Shown here piece by piece: positions 56,216-64,000 of a stretch of 64,000 nt of DNA. Under the pieces are notes generated by a model. The model did no database searches. It was not told where the DNA came from and saw nothing but the letters and a program-made list of their open reading frames with translations. The position numbers and the translations under genes were made by a program. Position 1 is the stretch's first letter; every line of letters starts with the position of its first letter. The stretch comes from RHLJ01 sp965242845. Lineage in GTDB: Bacteria; Bacteroidota; Rhodothermia; Balneolales; Balneolaceae. The DNA lies in the NCBI GenBank assembly GCA_965242845.1, contig CBDETC010000001.1, positions 186,001-250,000 on the forward strand. Direction: 5' to 3'.

Positions 56216-58669
56216 TTAGTCTTCGTCAAGAATCTCGTTAATTCGAGCCGTGATATCATCAAGATGTGACCTACTGGCACGATCTCTAATGGTTGGGCGT
56301 GCATTTCTTATATCGGTCCGCAATTGTACCAACTCAGAACGAAGTGCTGGTCGAATATCCGAATCTTTAACATCTACTTGGTTTGAGCCAAAACCCCATT
56401 GGTCAGTTTCAAACATGTTATGAAGGTAGCTAATGTATTCCCGTTGAAGGGCACGACGGAAAGCATCAATAGATTCACTCTCATAAACTTCACTCCATAT
56501 TCCTCGCCTGATATCATTAAGCATTTCATAGAGGGAGTAAGCATCACTATCGAAAGCACTTTGCTCACTTAGTCTTGCCATAGCGCCAGGATTCATAGTA
56601 GCATTCAAAATACTGGCTTGGAGGTTCTTAACTCGATTGATAGCTCCATTATGTTCTATACGACGAAGTATATCTTCATCCAGCAGCCAGGTTGGAGTTG
56701 AGAAAGCGTGCTCAATTAAGAATTCCATTGCTTGCTTTTGATATTCCTTCGATACCGGAGTATACACATAGCCTTCCTGATCGGAAGCTAGTCTGTTTTG
56801 ATATACCCCTCCGATATTGGTAGATACATGACGTGCATATCTATTCCATTGGAACACTAATTCGCCATAAATTTCTTCAAGATCATCATAATTTTGTCCA
56901 TCAGTAGATGTCCACTCGACTAGATTCGGAACCACTCGTTTAAGATTCATCAATCCATAGGTACTGGCTTTAACCGGATCATTGGATAAATCTTCGGTTT
57001 GGGAAGATGGGTCATATCCGGTAGAAGAGGCAAATCTATACACTGGATCACCAGCTTTTTCTTCAATCCAGGAATCAAGAGTAGGTTTTTCTTCTTCCGG
57101 AGTATCAGCACCAGGAACGAGACGGTAGCCCCAGTTCACTGAGTACTTATCATATGGACCAATTTGTCGGATAAAGCGGATGTTTTCGTCACCTGGCTGT
57201 GCCACATAATTTTGACGTGCATATTCCATGATTGTAGTGGCAATTCCCCATTCCTGGGTAAACTTACCGGATCGAAGAGAATCTACCGGATATGCAGAAC
57301 TGGACTGCATGTTATGCGGAAGACCAATTGCATGACCTATCTCGTGAGAGATTACACGACGCATTGTTTCGCCAATTAGGTCATCATCCAGTTTTAATTT
57401 TCTTGCATCGGGATTAGCTGCTCCCGTTTCAATCATTAATTGGTTTCTATACGATCGCATATGGTTATGATACCAAACGATATCACTTTCGATGATTTCT
57501 CCTGATCTGGGGTCAGATACACTTGGGCCTACTGCATTTCGGATGGTATTAGCTACCCATCGAACGGTAGAATAACGGATATCCTCAGGGCTCCAATCCG
57601 GGTCTTCTTCAGGAGAAGGTGGGAGCTTAGCCTGAACAGCGTTTTTAAACCCAGCTTCTTCAAAAGCTTCATTCCAATCCAGGATACCCTCGATGATATA
57701 GGATCTATATTTCTCGGGAGTGGCGGGATCAAGGTAATAGACAATAGGTTTTACAGGCTCAACCAATTCGCCACGAGCATAGGCTTCGGGGTCTTTGGGC
57801 TCCAGTCTCCAACGACGAATATATTGACGTGAAGCTGCTTTTTGCTCTTCCAATCCGAAATCAATCTGGTTAATAGTGAACCAGCCCACCCGGTAATCAA
57901 ACAACCTTTTTCTCATCGGTTCTTTCGGGAGCAAAACCATGGATTGACTCATGCGAAGTGAAAGTGTTTGAGCTCCTCCATCTGAAGGAGGGTTACCAGC
58001 CTGGTAAGTCATCACGTGACGTACTTCAATATTCTGTGGAAAGCTTTTCGCTGATTCCAGATAACTACGGTTTCCATCCAGTCTTCGAACCTGGTATTGA
58101 CGACGAAGAAATGTCATCAGCCCGCTTATCGCCTCTATGTCGGTATCAAAGAACTTGGTCATCTCGATAACCACTCCTGATGAATCGGCGTTAAGTGCCT
58201 CGATATTCATCGCAGCCAAAATAGGAGCGAAGTTATTAGCCTGAACCGATCGGTAAACAGGAAGTTCTTCATCAGCAATATTCTGGAAGGAGTATTTTCG
58301 AATCAGAATCTGATCTTTCTGTCGCTCAAATCGGATAACCTGTTCTGCTGTTTTAGCCCCAGCTGAGAAAAAGCCGAAGAAACCAGCAGGTACATCAGCA
58401 ACACGGCTGACCAAAAGCATATCCCTTCCTAATAGCGAATCCGGAATTTCGTAATAGAGTTTATCTTCCTGTTGGTAGATGGTGAAAAGGCCTTCATCTT
58501 TTTCAGCGCTCTTTTTAATTACATCGCTGAATTTTTTAATTCCATCTTTAGGTGCCGATCTGGAAGCATTGTTTTGTCGGTTAGGAGTGGTGGTTGATTC
58601 TTTGGCTCCGGTACAACCACCAATTAACCCTATAAGGAGGAGAAGGGTTAATGAATTTTTAAATCCCAT
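56216..58669 (-). CDS. Zinc metalloprotease lipoprotein, DUF5117/DUF4953 type
   Basis: I chose the ATG at 58669, which gives a lipoprotein signal (TLLLLIGLIGGCTG; lipobox LIGGC) and 817 residues. The catalytic motif HEIGHAIGLPH has H442, E443, H446 and H452 (HExxHxxGxxH). Upstream lie the DUF5117-like region (GLFTIYQQEDKLYYEIPDS) and a central domain (IVYYLDPATPEKYRSYIIEG). It is likely a periplasm- or surface-facing peptidase. Its substrate is unknown. The family is common in Bacteroidota. Confidence 0.86.
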   Translation of the reverse strand: MGFKNSLTLLLLIGLIGGCTGAKESTTTPNRQNNASRSAPKDGIKKFSDVIKKSAEKDEGLFTIYQQEDKLYYEIPDSLLGRDMLLVSRVADVPAGFFGFFSAGAKTAEQVIRFERQKDQILIRKYSFQNIADEELPVYRSVQANNFAPILAAMNIEALNADSSGVVIEMTKFFDTDIEAISGLMTFLRRQYQVRRLDGNRSYLESAKSFPQNIEVRHVMTYQAGNPPSDGGAQTLSLRMSQSMVLLPKEPMRKRLFDYRVGWFTINQIDFGLEEQKAASRQYIRRWRLEPKDPEAYARGELVEPVKPIVYYLDPATPEKYRSYIIEGILDWNEAFEEAGFKNAVQAKLPPSPEEDPDWSPEDIRYSTVRWVANTIRNAVGPSVSDPRSGEIIESDIVWYHNHMRSYRNQLMIETGAANPDARKLKLDDDLIGETMRRVISHEIGHAIGLPHNMQSSSAYPVDSLRSGKFTQEWGIATTIMEYARQNYVAQPGDENIRFIRQIGPYDKYSVNWGYRLVPGADTPEEEKPTLDSWIEEKAGDPVYRFASSTGYDPSSQTEDLSNDPVKASTYGLMNLKRVVPNLVEWTSTDGQNYDDLEEIYGELVFQWNRYARHVSTNIGGVYQNRLASDQEGYVYTPVSKEYQKQAMEFLIEHAFSTPTWLLDEDILRRIEHNGAINRVKNLQASILNATMNPGAMARLSEQSAFDSDAYSLYEMLNDIRRGIWSEVYESESIDAFRRALQREYISYLHNMFETDQWGFGSNQVDVKDSDIRPALRSELVQLRTDIRNARPTIRDRASRSHLDDITARINEILDED

Positions 58670-58813
58670 AGTACATTCTTTAAGTTGATAATCCAGGTAG
58701 TAGATAAACACATCGTTAGCTATCTAAAAGGCCTTTAACAATAAATAACAAAGAAAGCCGAGTAGCCGATCAAAAAGAAGAAAAAAGTACACCTTATAAT
58801 CTCAAAAAAGCGC

Positions 58814-58821
58814 TACCTTTG
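58814..58821 (+). promoter_or_regulatory. Candidate Bacteroidota -7 element for ald
   Basis: TACCTTTG matches TAnnTTTG and lies 34 bases before the ald ATG. No clear -33 TTG is visible. Confidence 0.45.
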
Positions 58822-58854
58822 CCGTCCCAAAAACGTTGAACAAATCTAAAAGAC

Positions 58855-59970
58855 ATGATCATTGGAGTACCTAAAGAAATTAAGACTCACGAAAACCGAG
58901 TAGCCCTCCAACCGGGTGGGGCATTACAGCTCAAAAGAAATGGACACCAGGTGTTTATTCAGAAAGGAGCTGGAGTTGGAAGTGGGTTTACCGATGATCA
59001 GTATGTAGCTGCGGGTGCAACCATTCTTGATGATGTAGAAGAGGTATGGCAAAAGGCTGAAATGATCATGAAGGTAAAAGAGCCTATTGCTGTCGAATAT
59101 CCTCGAATGAGAGAAGGACAAATCATCTTTACCTATTTCCATTTTGCAGCAGATGAAGCACTTACTAAAGCAGTAATCGACTCTAAGTGTATAGCCATTG
59201 CTTATGAAACAGTAGAAAAGGCTGACCGTTCTTTACCACTTCTTATTCCAATGAGTGAAGTTGCCGGAAGAATGGCAGCTCAGGAAGGTGCTGTCTATAT
59301 GGAGAAGCCCAAAGGCGGCCGTGGTATGTTGATGGGAGGTATTCCCGGTGTTCGTCCCGCAAAGGTATTAGTACTTGGTGGCGGAATTGTTGGAGTGAAC
59401 TCCGCAAAAATTGCTGCGGGTATGGGAGCTGATACTACCATCATGGACATCAATATGCAGCGACTCCGCTACCTAGATGATGTAATGCCAAAGAATGTAC
59501 AAACCTTCTTCTCATCGGAAGCAAACATTCGTGCCATGCTTCCTCATGTAGATGTAATTATCGGAGCAGTATTAAAGCCGGGAGCAAAAGCACCACATTT
59601 GATTACCAGAGATATGCTGAAAGAAATGCGTCCTGGTACGGTGTTAGTGGATGTTTCCATTGACCAGGGCGGATGCTTCGAAACTTCTAAACCTACTACC
59701 CACGAAGATCCTGTGTACGAAATTGATGGGGTAGTACATTACTGTGTGGCCAACATGCCAGGAGCCGTTCCTTACACTTCTACACTTGGATTAACCAACG
59801 TAACCCTTCCTTATGCAGTAGCACTTGCCAACAAAGGATGGAAGCAAGCATTAAACGATGACCCTGAACTCAAAATGGGACTCAATGTCGCTAATGGTAC
59901 TATCGTTTACGAAGACGTTGCCAACGCATTCGGATTAGAATGGGAACCTGTTGAGACCGTATTGAATTGA
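58855..59970 (+). CDS. ald: Alanine dehydrogenase
   Basis: The 371-residue enzyme interconverts L-alanine and pyruvate with NAD and ammonium. The N-terminal signature MIIGVPKEIKTHENRVAL, catalytic K75 in MKVKEP and H96 in YFHFAAD are in the positions known for the family. The NAD-binding loop is VLVLGGGIVGVNSAKIAAGM. Its own promoter candidate precedes it and two hairpins follow it, so it is a single-gene unit. Confidence 0.97.
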   Translation: MIIGVPKEIKTHENRVALQPGGALQLKRNGHQVFIQKGAGVGSGFTDDQYVAAGATILDDVEEVWQKAEMIMKVKEPIAVEYPRMREGQIIFTYFHFAADEALTKAVIDSKCIAIAYETVEKADRSLPLLIPMSEVAGRMAAQEGAVYMEKPKGGRGMLMGGIPGVRPAKVLVLGGGIVGVNSAKIAAGMGADTTIMDINMQRLRYLDDVMPKNVQTFFSSEANIRAMLPHVDVIIGAVLKPGAKAPHLITRDMLKEMRPGTVLVDVSIDQGGCFETSKPTTHEDPVYEIDGVVHYCVANMPGAVPYTSTLGLTNVTLPYAVALANKGWKQALNDDPELKMGLNVANGTIVYEDVANAFGLEWEPVETVLN

Positions 59971-59983
59971 CCCACTCCAAGTC

Positions 59984-60011
59984 ATCCTGAACTTGTTTCA
60001 GGATCTTTTTC
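59984..60011 (+). terminator. Terminator / REP-like hairpin after ald
   Basis: ATCCTGAA (59984-59991) and TTCAGGAT (59997-60004) form a perfect 8-bp stem with loop CTTGT, followed by CTTTTT. The sequence TCATCCTGAACTTGTTTCAG is a motif found repeatedly between genes in many genomes of this and other groups, so it may be a dispersed repeat co-opted as a terminator. Confidence 0.7.
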
Positions 60012-60048
60012 TGATTTTATAATTAACTGACTACCAATTAGTTATAGC

Positions 60049-60076
60049 AAAGCCACCCGATCGGGTGGCTTTTTTT
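60049..60076 (+). terminator. Second terminator after ald
   Basis: AAAGCCACCCGA and TCGGGTGGCTTT form a perfect 12-bp stem with no unpaired loop bases in the alignment (the central GATC bases would form the turn), followed by a T-run. It is a strong intrinsic terminator on the plus strand. Confidence 0.85.
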
Positions 60077-60313
60077 ATGCTCAAAAACCAAAACTACATA
60101 CTCATGTGGTGGAAAGCCAGTCTGCTATACAGAGATTAAGCACAGTTCAAATGATGAACTCAAACTTAGTTTTAATTTGATGTTAAGAAAACATTATTTA
60201 AAACATTAGAGTTTGTAATTCAAACTCATTTGAATTTAATTGATTAAAGCTAAAAGACATTAGTGGGGTACGGTGACGTCTGCCGAGGTCTTCTTAATAT
60301 TTAATGAAAGATT
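60077..60313. other. AT-rich intergenic stretch before the protease gene
   Basis: The gap from ald to the next gene is 343 bases. The first ~100 hold the two terminators. The remaining ~240 contain no open frame, tRNA or clear repeat. The stretch at 60150-60260 is rich in A and T and may hold the promoter of the protease gene. The base composition shifts here toward AT, which continues to about 63500. Confidence 0.6.
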
Positions 60314-61225
60314 ATGAAAGGTAAAAAAAAGAGTAAGACGACCGATTACGATTTTACCATTAGCAATACTGGAAAATTAAAAAGGCATGAAAACAAATAT
60401 ACAACTTTTTTTAGGGATACTAGATGTAGAAAAAGAGATCATAATTACAATAAGTCAGAGATTGAATTAGAAGCCAAGAGATTTTTAAAAAACTTTGACG
60501 ATTTAGAAAAGAGAGAAGATGAAGAGAAGTTAGCAAGAAATTGTTTGGGAGTTGAACCAAGTATTGTGGAAGACTGTACAATTTATCCCTACAACATTAT
60601 ATGTAGACTTAAAATTACATTTCCTTCTAAAAATATTTTAGGAACAGGTTTTTTTATCTCTCCTAGGTGTGTGATTACGGCAGGACATAATATTTTTAAT
60701 TGTTTAACAGAAAAATTTGCACTAAGCGTACTTGTGCAGCCCGGTTATTCGACAAAAGAAAGGGAAGAGCCAATTCAACAAGTAGCAACCAGATTTAGAA
60801 CTGTTTATGGATATCAAGCATGTTGTGATACAGACTACGATTATGGCGCGATAATTTTGGATAACTGCTACCTATATGATCACCTGAAAAGATCTTTTAA
60901 TTATAAGAGTAGGCTTAGTAACTCTGAGATTGTTACTTCAGGATATCTTGGCAGGAGAAATCTTAAAGAAACTCAGTATTCGTTTGAAGGTATTTATTCA
61001 AAGAAAAGTAGTTTTAAGATTTTCTATGATTTCAAAACTTCAACTGGAATCAGCGGAGGGCCCATTTTAGATGTGAAGCCAAGAATAACAAAAGTCGTTG
61101 GAATTCACAGGGGCAATCTTACAACTCCGGGTTGCAATGGATTCGAGGTTAGTAATTGTAGTAAAGAGGCAATTAAAATTAGGAGACGAATGAGACTAAA
61201 ATGGAATGAATGGACAAAACTTTAA
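60314..61225 (+). CDS. Trypsin-like serine protease without signal peptide
   Basis: This 303-residue protein has a charged N-terminal ~80 residues with no signal peptide or membrane segment, followed by a trypsin/V8-like domain. The catalytic triad is visible: H125 in ITAGHNIF, D176 in DYDYGAI and S247 in STGISGGPIL, followed by VVGIHRGN. Ten or more cysteines occur, unusual for a cytoplasmic protein. It may be cytoplasmic or use a non-classical export route. The gene is AT-rich and followed after 12 bases by a small membrane protein. Its role is unknown; proteases of this type occur in both housekeeping and conflict systems. Confidence 0.85.
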   Translation: MKGKKKSKTTDYDFTISNTGKLKRHENKYTTFFRDTRCRKRDHNYNKSEIELEAKRFLKNFDDLEKREDEEKLARNCLGVEPSIVEDCTIYPYNIICRLKITFPSKNILGTGFFISPRCVITAGHNIFNCLTEKFALSVLVQPGYSTKEREEPIQQVATRFRTVYGYQACCDTDYDYGAIILDNCYLYDHLKRSFNYKSRLSNSEIVTSGYLGRRNLKETQYSFEGIYSKKSSFKIFYDFKTSTGISGGPILDVKPRITKVVGIHRGNLTTPGCNGFEVSNCSKEAIKIRRRMRLKWNEWTKL

Positions 61226-61237
61226 CCAAAAAAAATC

Positions 61238-61786
61238 ATGAAAAAAAATCCAATTTTTTTAATTAGTGTAATAACAATTGTTGCTTTTTTTATTATCTCA
61301 ATATTTATTGTGATGAGTCAAAGGGTTAGCCCTATACAAGTAACTTGCTATGGTTCACAAGGAACTGTTTCATCCGAAAACAAGTGTATAACAACTAAGA
61401 ATTTCGAAATCGAACTAGAAAATAAAACAAGTGATACAGTTAATGTATTCATCTATAGGGCAGGGACAGCAGGAAGCTGGAGTAAAATAGGCCCTGCTTT
61501 TATTTCTGATGGAGTGCCTTTTTCAGAATTAGGCCCAGGTGATAGAGAAGAGTTAAATAGTACTTTTGAAAGTACAAACTTCCTTGTCGTTGAGGTGTTT
61601 AATGATGGAGTAGATGAGCAAGAAATTGAAGTAAGCTTAACCAATGCATTAATGGGCAGAGCTAAACACAATATTACATCATCTATAATTCAAGTAGGGT
61701 ACCAAATAATTGGAGTACACAATAACGGGAGAGGAGATGAGTCGCATATCATTGGCCATATTTGTAAACCTTCTGAAGTTTGTTAA
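61238..61786 (+). CDS. Small membrane-anchored protein of unknown function
   Basis: The 182-residue protein has one N-terminal membrane helix (IFLISVITIVAFFIISIFIV) and an extracytoplasmic beta-rich domain with Cys residues near both ends (VTCYGSQGTV, KCITTKN, ICKPSEVC). I do not recognise a family. It lies 12 bases after the protease and just before the sensor gene, which its end overlaps if that gene starts at 61737. AT-rich like its neighbours. Confidence 0.68.
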   Translation: MKKNPIFLISVITIVAFFIISIFIVMSQRVSPIQVTCYGSQGTVSSENKCITTKNFEIELENKTSDTVNVFIYRAGTAGSWSKIGPAFISDGVPFSELGPGDREELNSTFESTNFLVVEVFNDGVDEQEIEVSLTNALMGRAKHNITSSIIQVGYQIIGVHNNGRGDESHIIGHICKPSEVC

Positions 61787-61796
61787 AAATGATGAT

Positions 61797-64000
61797 TTGA
61801 AAAGAATTAGTTTATTTGTTCTTTTTATGTTCGCACCCCTGATCTTAATAGGTCAGGGTTTTTCTATTTCTGAATATTATTCTCCAGAAACTTATAGAGG
61901 TTTTTTTCAAGTATGGGAATCAGAACAGGATAGTAATCAATTCATCTACTTTGGTCATGGAGAAGGTATCTCAATATTTAATGGAAGGGCATGGAAAGAT
62001 AACCATATTGGATACTCTGGAAGAGTGAGATCTCTATTTAGAACTGATAAGAATGAATTACTTATTAGTGGTCAATTTGATTTTGGGATTGGAAGGAAAG
62101 ATTCAATCAATCAATTTTCTCTTCAATCTCTAAAGTCGTTAAACCCTCAAGCCTTCCAAGGAAAAAACAACGAACATATAATCACTCTACAATCAAATAA
62201 TGGGATTTTTTTTTATGGTAAAGAAGGAATGGAGGTATTTCAAGAGGAGAAACTAGAAGATTACTCTATTCAAAACCCTCAAGCTATTGCTTTCAAGTTC
62301 AGAGAAGAAATTTTTTTGAACAAAAATGAAGGTATATACAAGTTTGAAAGTGGTAACCTGACGTATGTGAATAAGAGTATTATTTTTGAAGATGATAGGT
62401 TGAACTTTGCACTCTCCCTAAATAAAGATGAAATTCTTCTGGGATTTGGAGGTGTAGGGCTTTTCATATTTGATGGTTCAAATTTTAGAAGAGTAAAGGG
62501 GACAGGGCAGGACTATATCAATGGAAAATACCCTTATGATGCCTTATTTATCTCTGACTCAGTTTTAGCAGTTACCACAGAGACTGGAGGATTAGTTTTT
62601 ATGAACCCAACTGGAGAATTAAAATCTGTTTATAACGCTAGATCCGGGTTCAAATTCGAATCTGTCTTGGGCTTATATTTGGATCATGAATCAACTCTTT
62701 GGCTTAATCTTTGGGGAGGGATTGAGAAATTTACACTAGGAACTCCTGTTCTTTATTATGGAGGAGCAAACGGGATAGATTTTGATATTACAAGCATACT
62801 AGTGTCTGATCATAATACATTTATTACATCTGCTTACTCAGTATATAATTCTGAAATATTACAACCAGAAAATTTTTTACTGTTTTCAAATGAGCAAATG
62901 CCTATGAATTCTAGCAAATCAATAGTCTTAAATGAAGAGTTATATCTGATTAGTAGTGATACTACACTTCTAAAAAAAAGCGGTAGTGGTTTTGAATCTA
63001 TTTTTACTGGGAGAATAACAACATTTCTTAGAAGTTATTCGGATTCTAAGACATTGCATTTCCTCACAAACGAAGGAGTTTATTCTTCAAATAATGAAAA
63101 ACTAGAGTTTAATAAGTTTAAGAACGATATAAATTTTGCGAAGGAAGGATTAATTTTCAGTGATCAAATCTTTGTTAATAGTGTAGCTGATGTCTATAGG
63201 GTAAATTCGGATACAGTTTATAAAGTGTCTATTGAATCAGAAGACTTGTCTAGAATTCAGTTTAATGAAATTGATTTTATAGATTCTACTTTATATGTAG
63301 CTACAGTCGGCCCTGGTGAAGAAGGAGGACTTTATAGATACGATTTTGAATCAGATTCTTTAATCAAAGAGCATAAATTTGGAGACTTAGGGGATGACAT
63401 TCCAGATATCCAGGTTATCACCTTTGAGCAATGTGATAACGGAGATGTCTGGTTCTTTGCGGATAAGCGTGTATTACGATTTACAAGGAAATTCAAAGAA
63501 GAAGGGGAACTCATGATTTCTCCTTACCAATTAATCGGAGGAGGGGGAGCAATCTATGATATCAAATGTGACGGTGATCATGTTTTGTTTGGGGGAGAAC
63601 ATGGATTGTATGAATTGACAAATCCAGACTGGGATTACAAAACCGATTTCAAAACCAACATTACCGGTATTTATGTCCACAACGATTCTCTTATCTACGG
63701 AGGTTTTGGAGAACCAATAAAACCTATTGTACTTCCTTATGAAGACAATGAAATGCGCTTTACCTATGCAGCGGCCAGTTATATCGATGAGACACGAAAT
63801 ACTTATTCTTATAAACTAGAAGGATTCGACAATGATTGGAGCCCCTGGTCGCTAGAGACCCAAAAGGATTATACCAATCTCCCTGAAGGGGATTATGTAT
63901 TTAAAGTGAGAAGTCGGAATGTCTATGAAGTAGATGGAAAAATGGATCAACTATCATTTTCAATTCTTCCTCCCTGGTACCGCGCCTGGTGGGCTTATTT
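61797..64000 (+). CDS. Two-component propeller / Y_Y_Y-domain sensor protein (3' truncated)
   Basis: An open frame runs from here past the window end, giving 734 codons with no stop. The start is uncertain: TTG at 61797 begins a good signal-like sequence (LFVLFMFAPLILIGQGFS), while an in-frame ATG at 61737 would overlap the upstream gene. The first ~610 residues form a sensor propeller of repeated short strands (YFGHGEGISIFNGRAWKDNH, ILLGFGGVGLFIFDGSNFRR). Near the end a Y_Y_Y domain is visible (RNTYSYKLEGFDNDWSPWS) with the following PPWYRAWWAY that precedes the membrane helix in such sensors. The unseen C-terminus should carry a kinase or DNA-binding output. A 9-T run at 62206-62214 keeps frame. 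Confidence 0.8.
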   Translation, partial: MKRISLFVLFMFAPLILIGQGFSISEYYSPETYRGFFQVWESEQDSNQFIYFGHGEGISIFNGRAWKDNHIGYSGRVRSLFRTDKNELLISGQFDFGIGRKDSINQFSLQSLKSLNPQAFQGKNNEHIITLQSNNGIFFYGKEGMEVFQEEKLEDYSIQNPQAIAFKFREEIFLNKNEGIYKFESGNLTYVNKSIIFEDDRLNFALSLNKDEILLGFGGVGLFIFDGSNFRRVKGTGQDYINGKYPYDALFISDSVLAVTTETGGLVFMNPTGELKSVYNARSGFKFESVLGLYLDHESTLWLNLWGGIEKFTLGTPVLYYGGANGIDFDITSILVSDHNTFITSAYSVYNSEILQPENFLLFSNEQMPMNSSKSIVLNEELYLISSDTTLLKKSGSGFESIFTGRITTFLRSYSDSKTLHFLTNEGVYSSNNEKLEFNKFKNDINFAKEGLIFSDQIFVNSVADVYRVNSDTVYKVSIESEDLSRIQFNEIDFIDSTLYVATVGPGEEGGLYRYDFESDSLIKEHKFGDLGDDIPDIQVITFEQCDNGDVWFFADKRVLRFTRKFKEEGELMISPYQLIGGGGAIYDIKCDGDHVLFGGEHGLYELTNPDWDYKTDFKTNITGIYVHNDSLIYGGFGEPIKPIVLPYEDNEMRFTYAAASYIDETRNTYSYKLEGFDNDWSPWSLETQKDYTNLPEGDYVFKVRSRNVYEVDGKMDQLSFSILPPWYRAWWAY

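Noticed and set aside
61797..64000. Possible frameshift at the 9-T run in the sensor gene
   Set aside because: Reading codon by codon, the frame stays open on both sides and the Y_Y_Y domain follows in frame, so no error is needed.

Overview
The window looks like chromosomal DNA of a marine or halophilic member of the Bacteroidota/Balneolota/Rhodothermota group. I infer this from the AT-leaning composition, a type IX secretion plug-domain lipoprotein, an ATP synthase operon without beta and epsilon (these are usually separate in this group), TAnnTTTG-type promoter elements upstream of guaB and ald, and several group-typical families (DUF6090, PKD arrays, FecR-like proteins, propeller/Y_Y_Y sensors). 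The genus cannot be fixed from sequence alone. Most of the window is ordinary, densely packed core genome.

Layout. 1-2448: 3' part of a TolB-propeller/beta-barrel outer membrane protein. 2445-6406 (minus): ccmB, holB, dapF and a T9SS plug lipoprotein, chained by overlaps. 6549-10731 (plus): EIIA(Ntr), PBP4-type DacB, an NtrC-type regulator and folD. 10783-11917: two convergent genes of unknown function. 12043-16132: guaB, a glycosyltransferase, an M23 peptidase and a bactofilin. 16129-21671: atp operon (AtpZ/I-like, a, c, b, delta, alpha, gamma), then tRNA-Ser(UGA) and a terminator. 21836-27711: TolC-like protein, MlaC-like protein, and a surface-glycan group (two glycosyltransferases and a flippase). 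27712-29936 (minus): membrane methyltransferase and an HTTM-like pair. 30056-33323: DUF3047 plus an MMPL/RND transporter. 33332-36916: ThuA/DUF4350-like protein, Wzi-like protein, flavodoxin-fold oxidoreductase.

36917-38902 is the most interesting place. A tyrosine recombinase with an IntI-like C-terminus has a dense set of repeated GGAATATGA motifs at its start, including a perfect 19-bp dyad. The divergent DUF6090 gene next to it is bracketed by inverted copies of the heptamer GTTGTGC and followed by an attC-like fold. Together these have the geometry of an integron with one cassette, although the integrase lacks the insertion that defines classical IntI.

38929-47049 (minus): MFS transporter, lipoprotein, gluconate permease, 6-phosphogluconate dehydrogenase, gluconokinase, TrkH and TrkA. 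These join potassium uptake and gluconate use in one closely spaced run. 47130-55755 (minus): a sensor histidine kinase, a FecR/FN3-like exported protein and a giant 12-unit PKD protein, probably one operon. 55923-59970: small winged-helix protein, DUF5117-type metalloprotease lipoprotein, alanine dehydrogenase. 60110-64000 starts with a visibly more AT-rich stretch that carries a trypsin-like protease without a signal peptide, a small membrane-anchored protein, and the 5' part of a large propeller/Y_Y_Y sensor that runs off the window.
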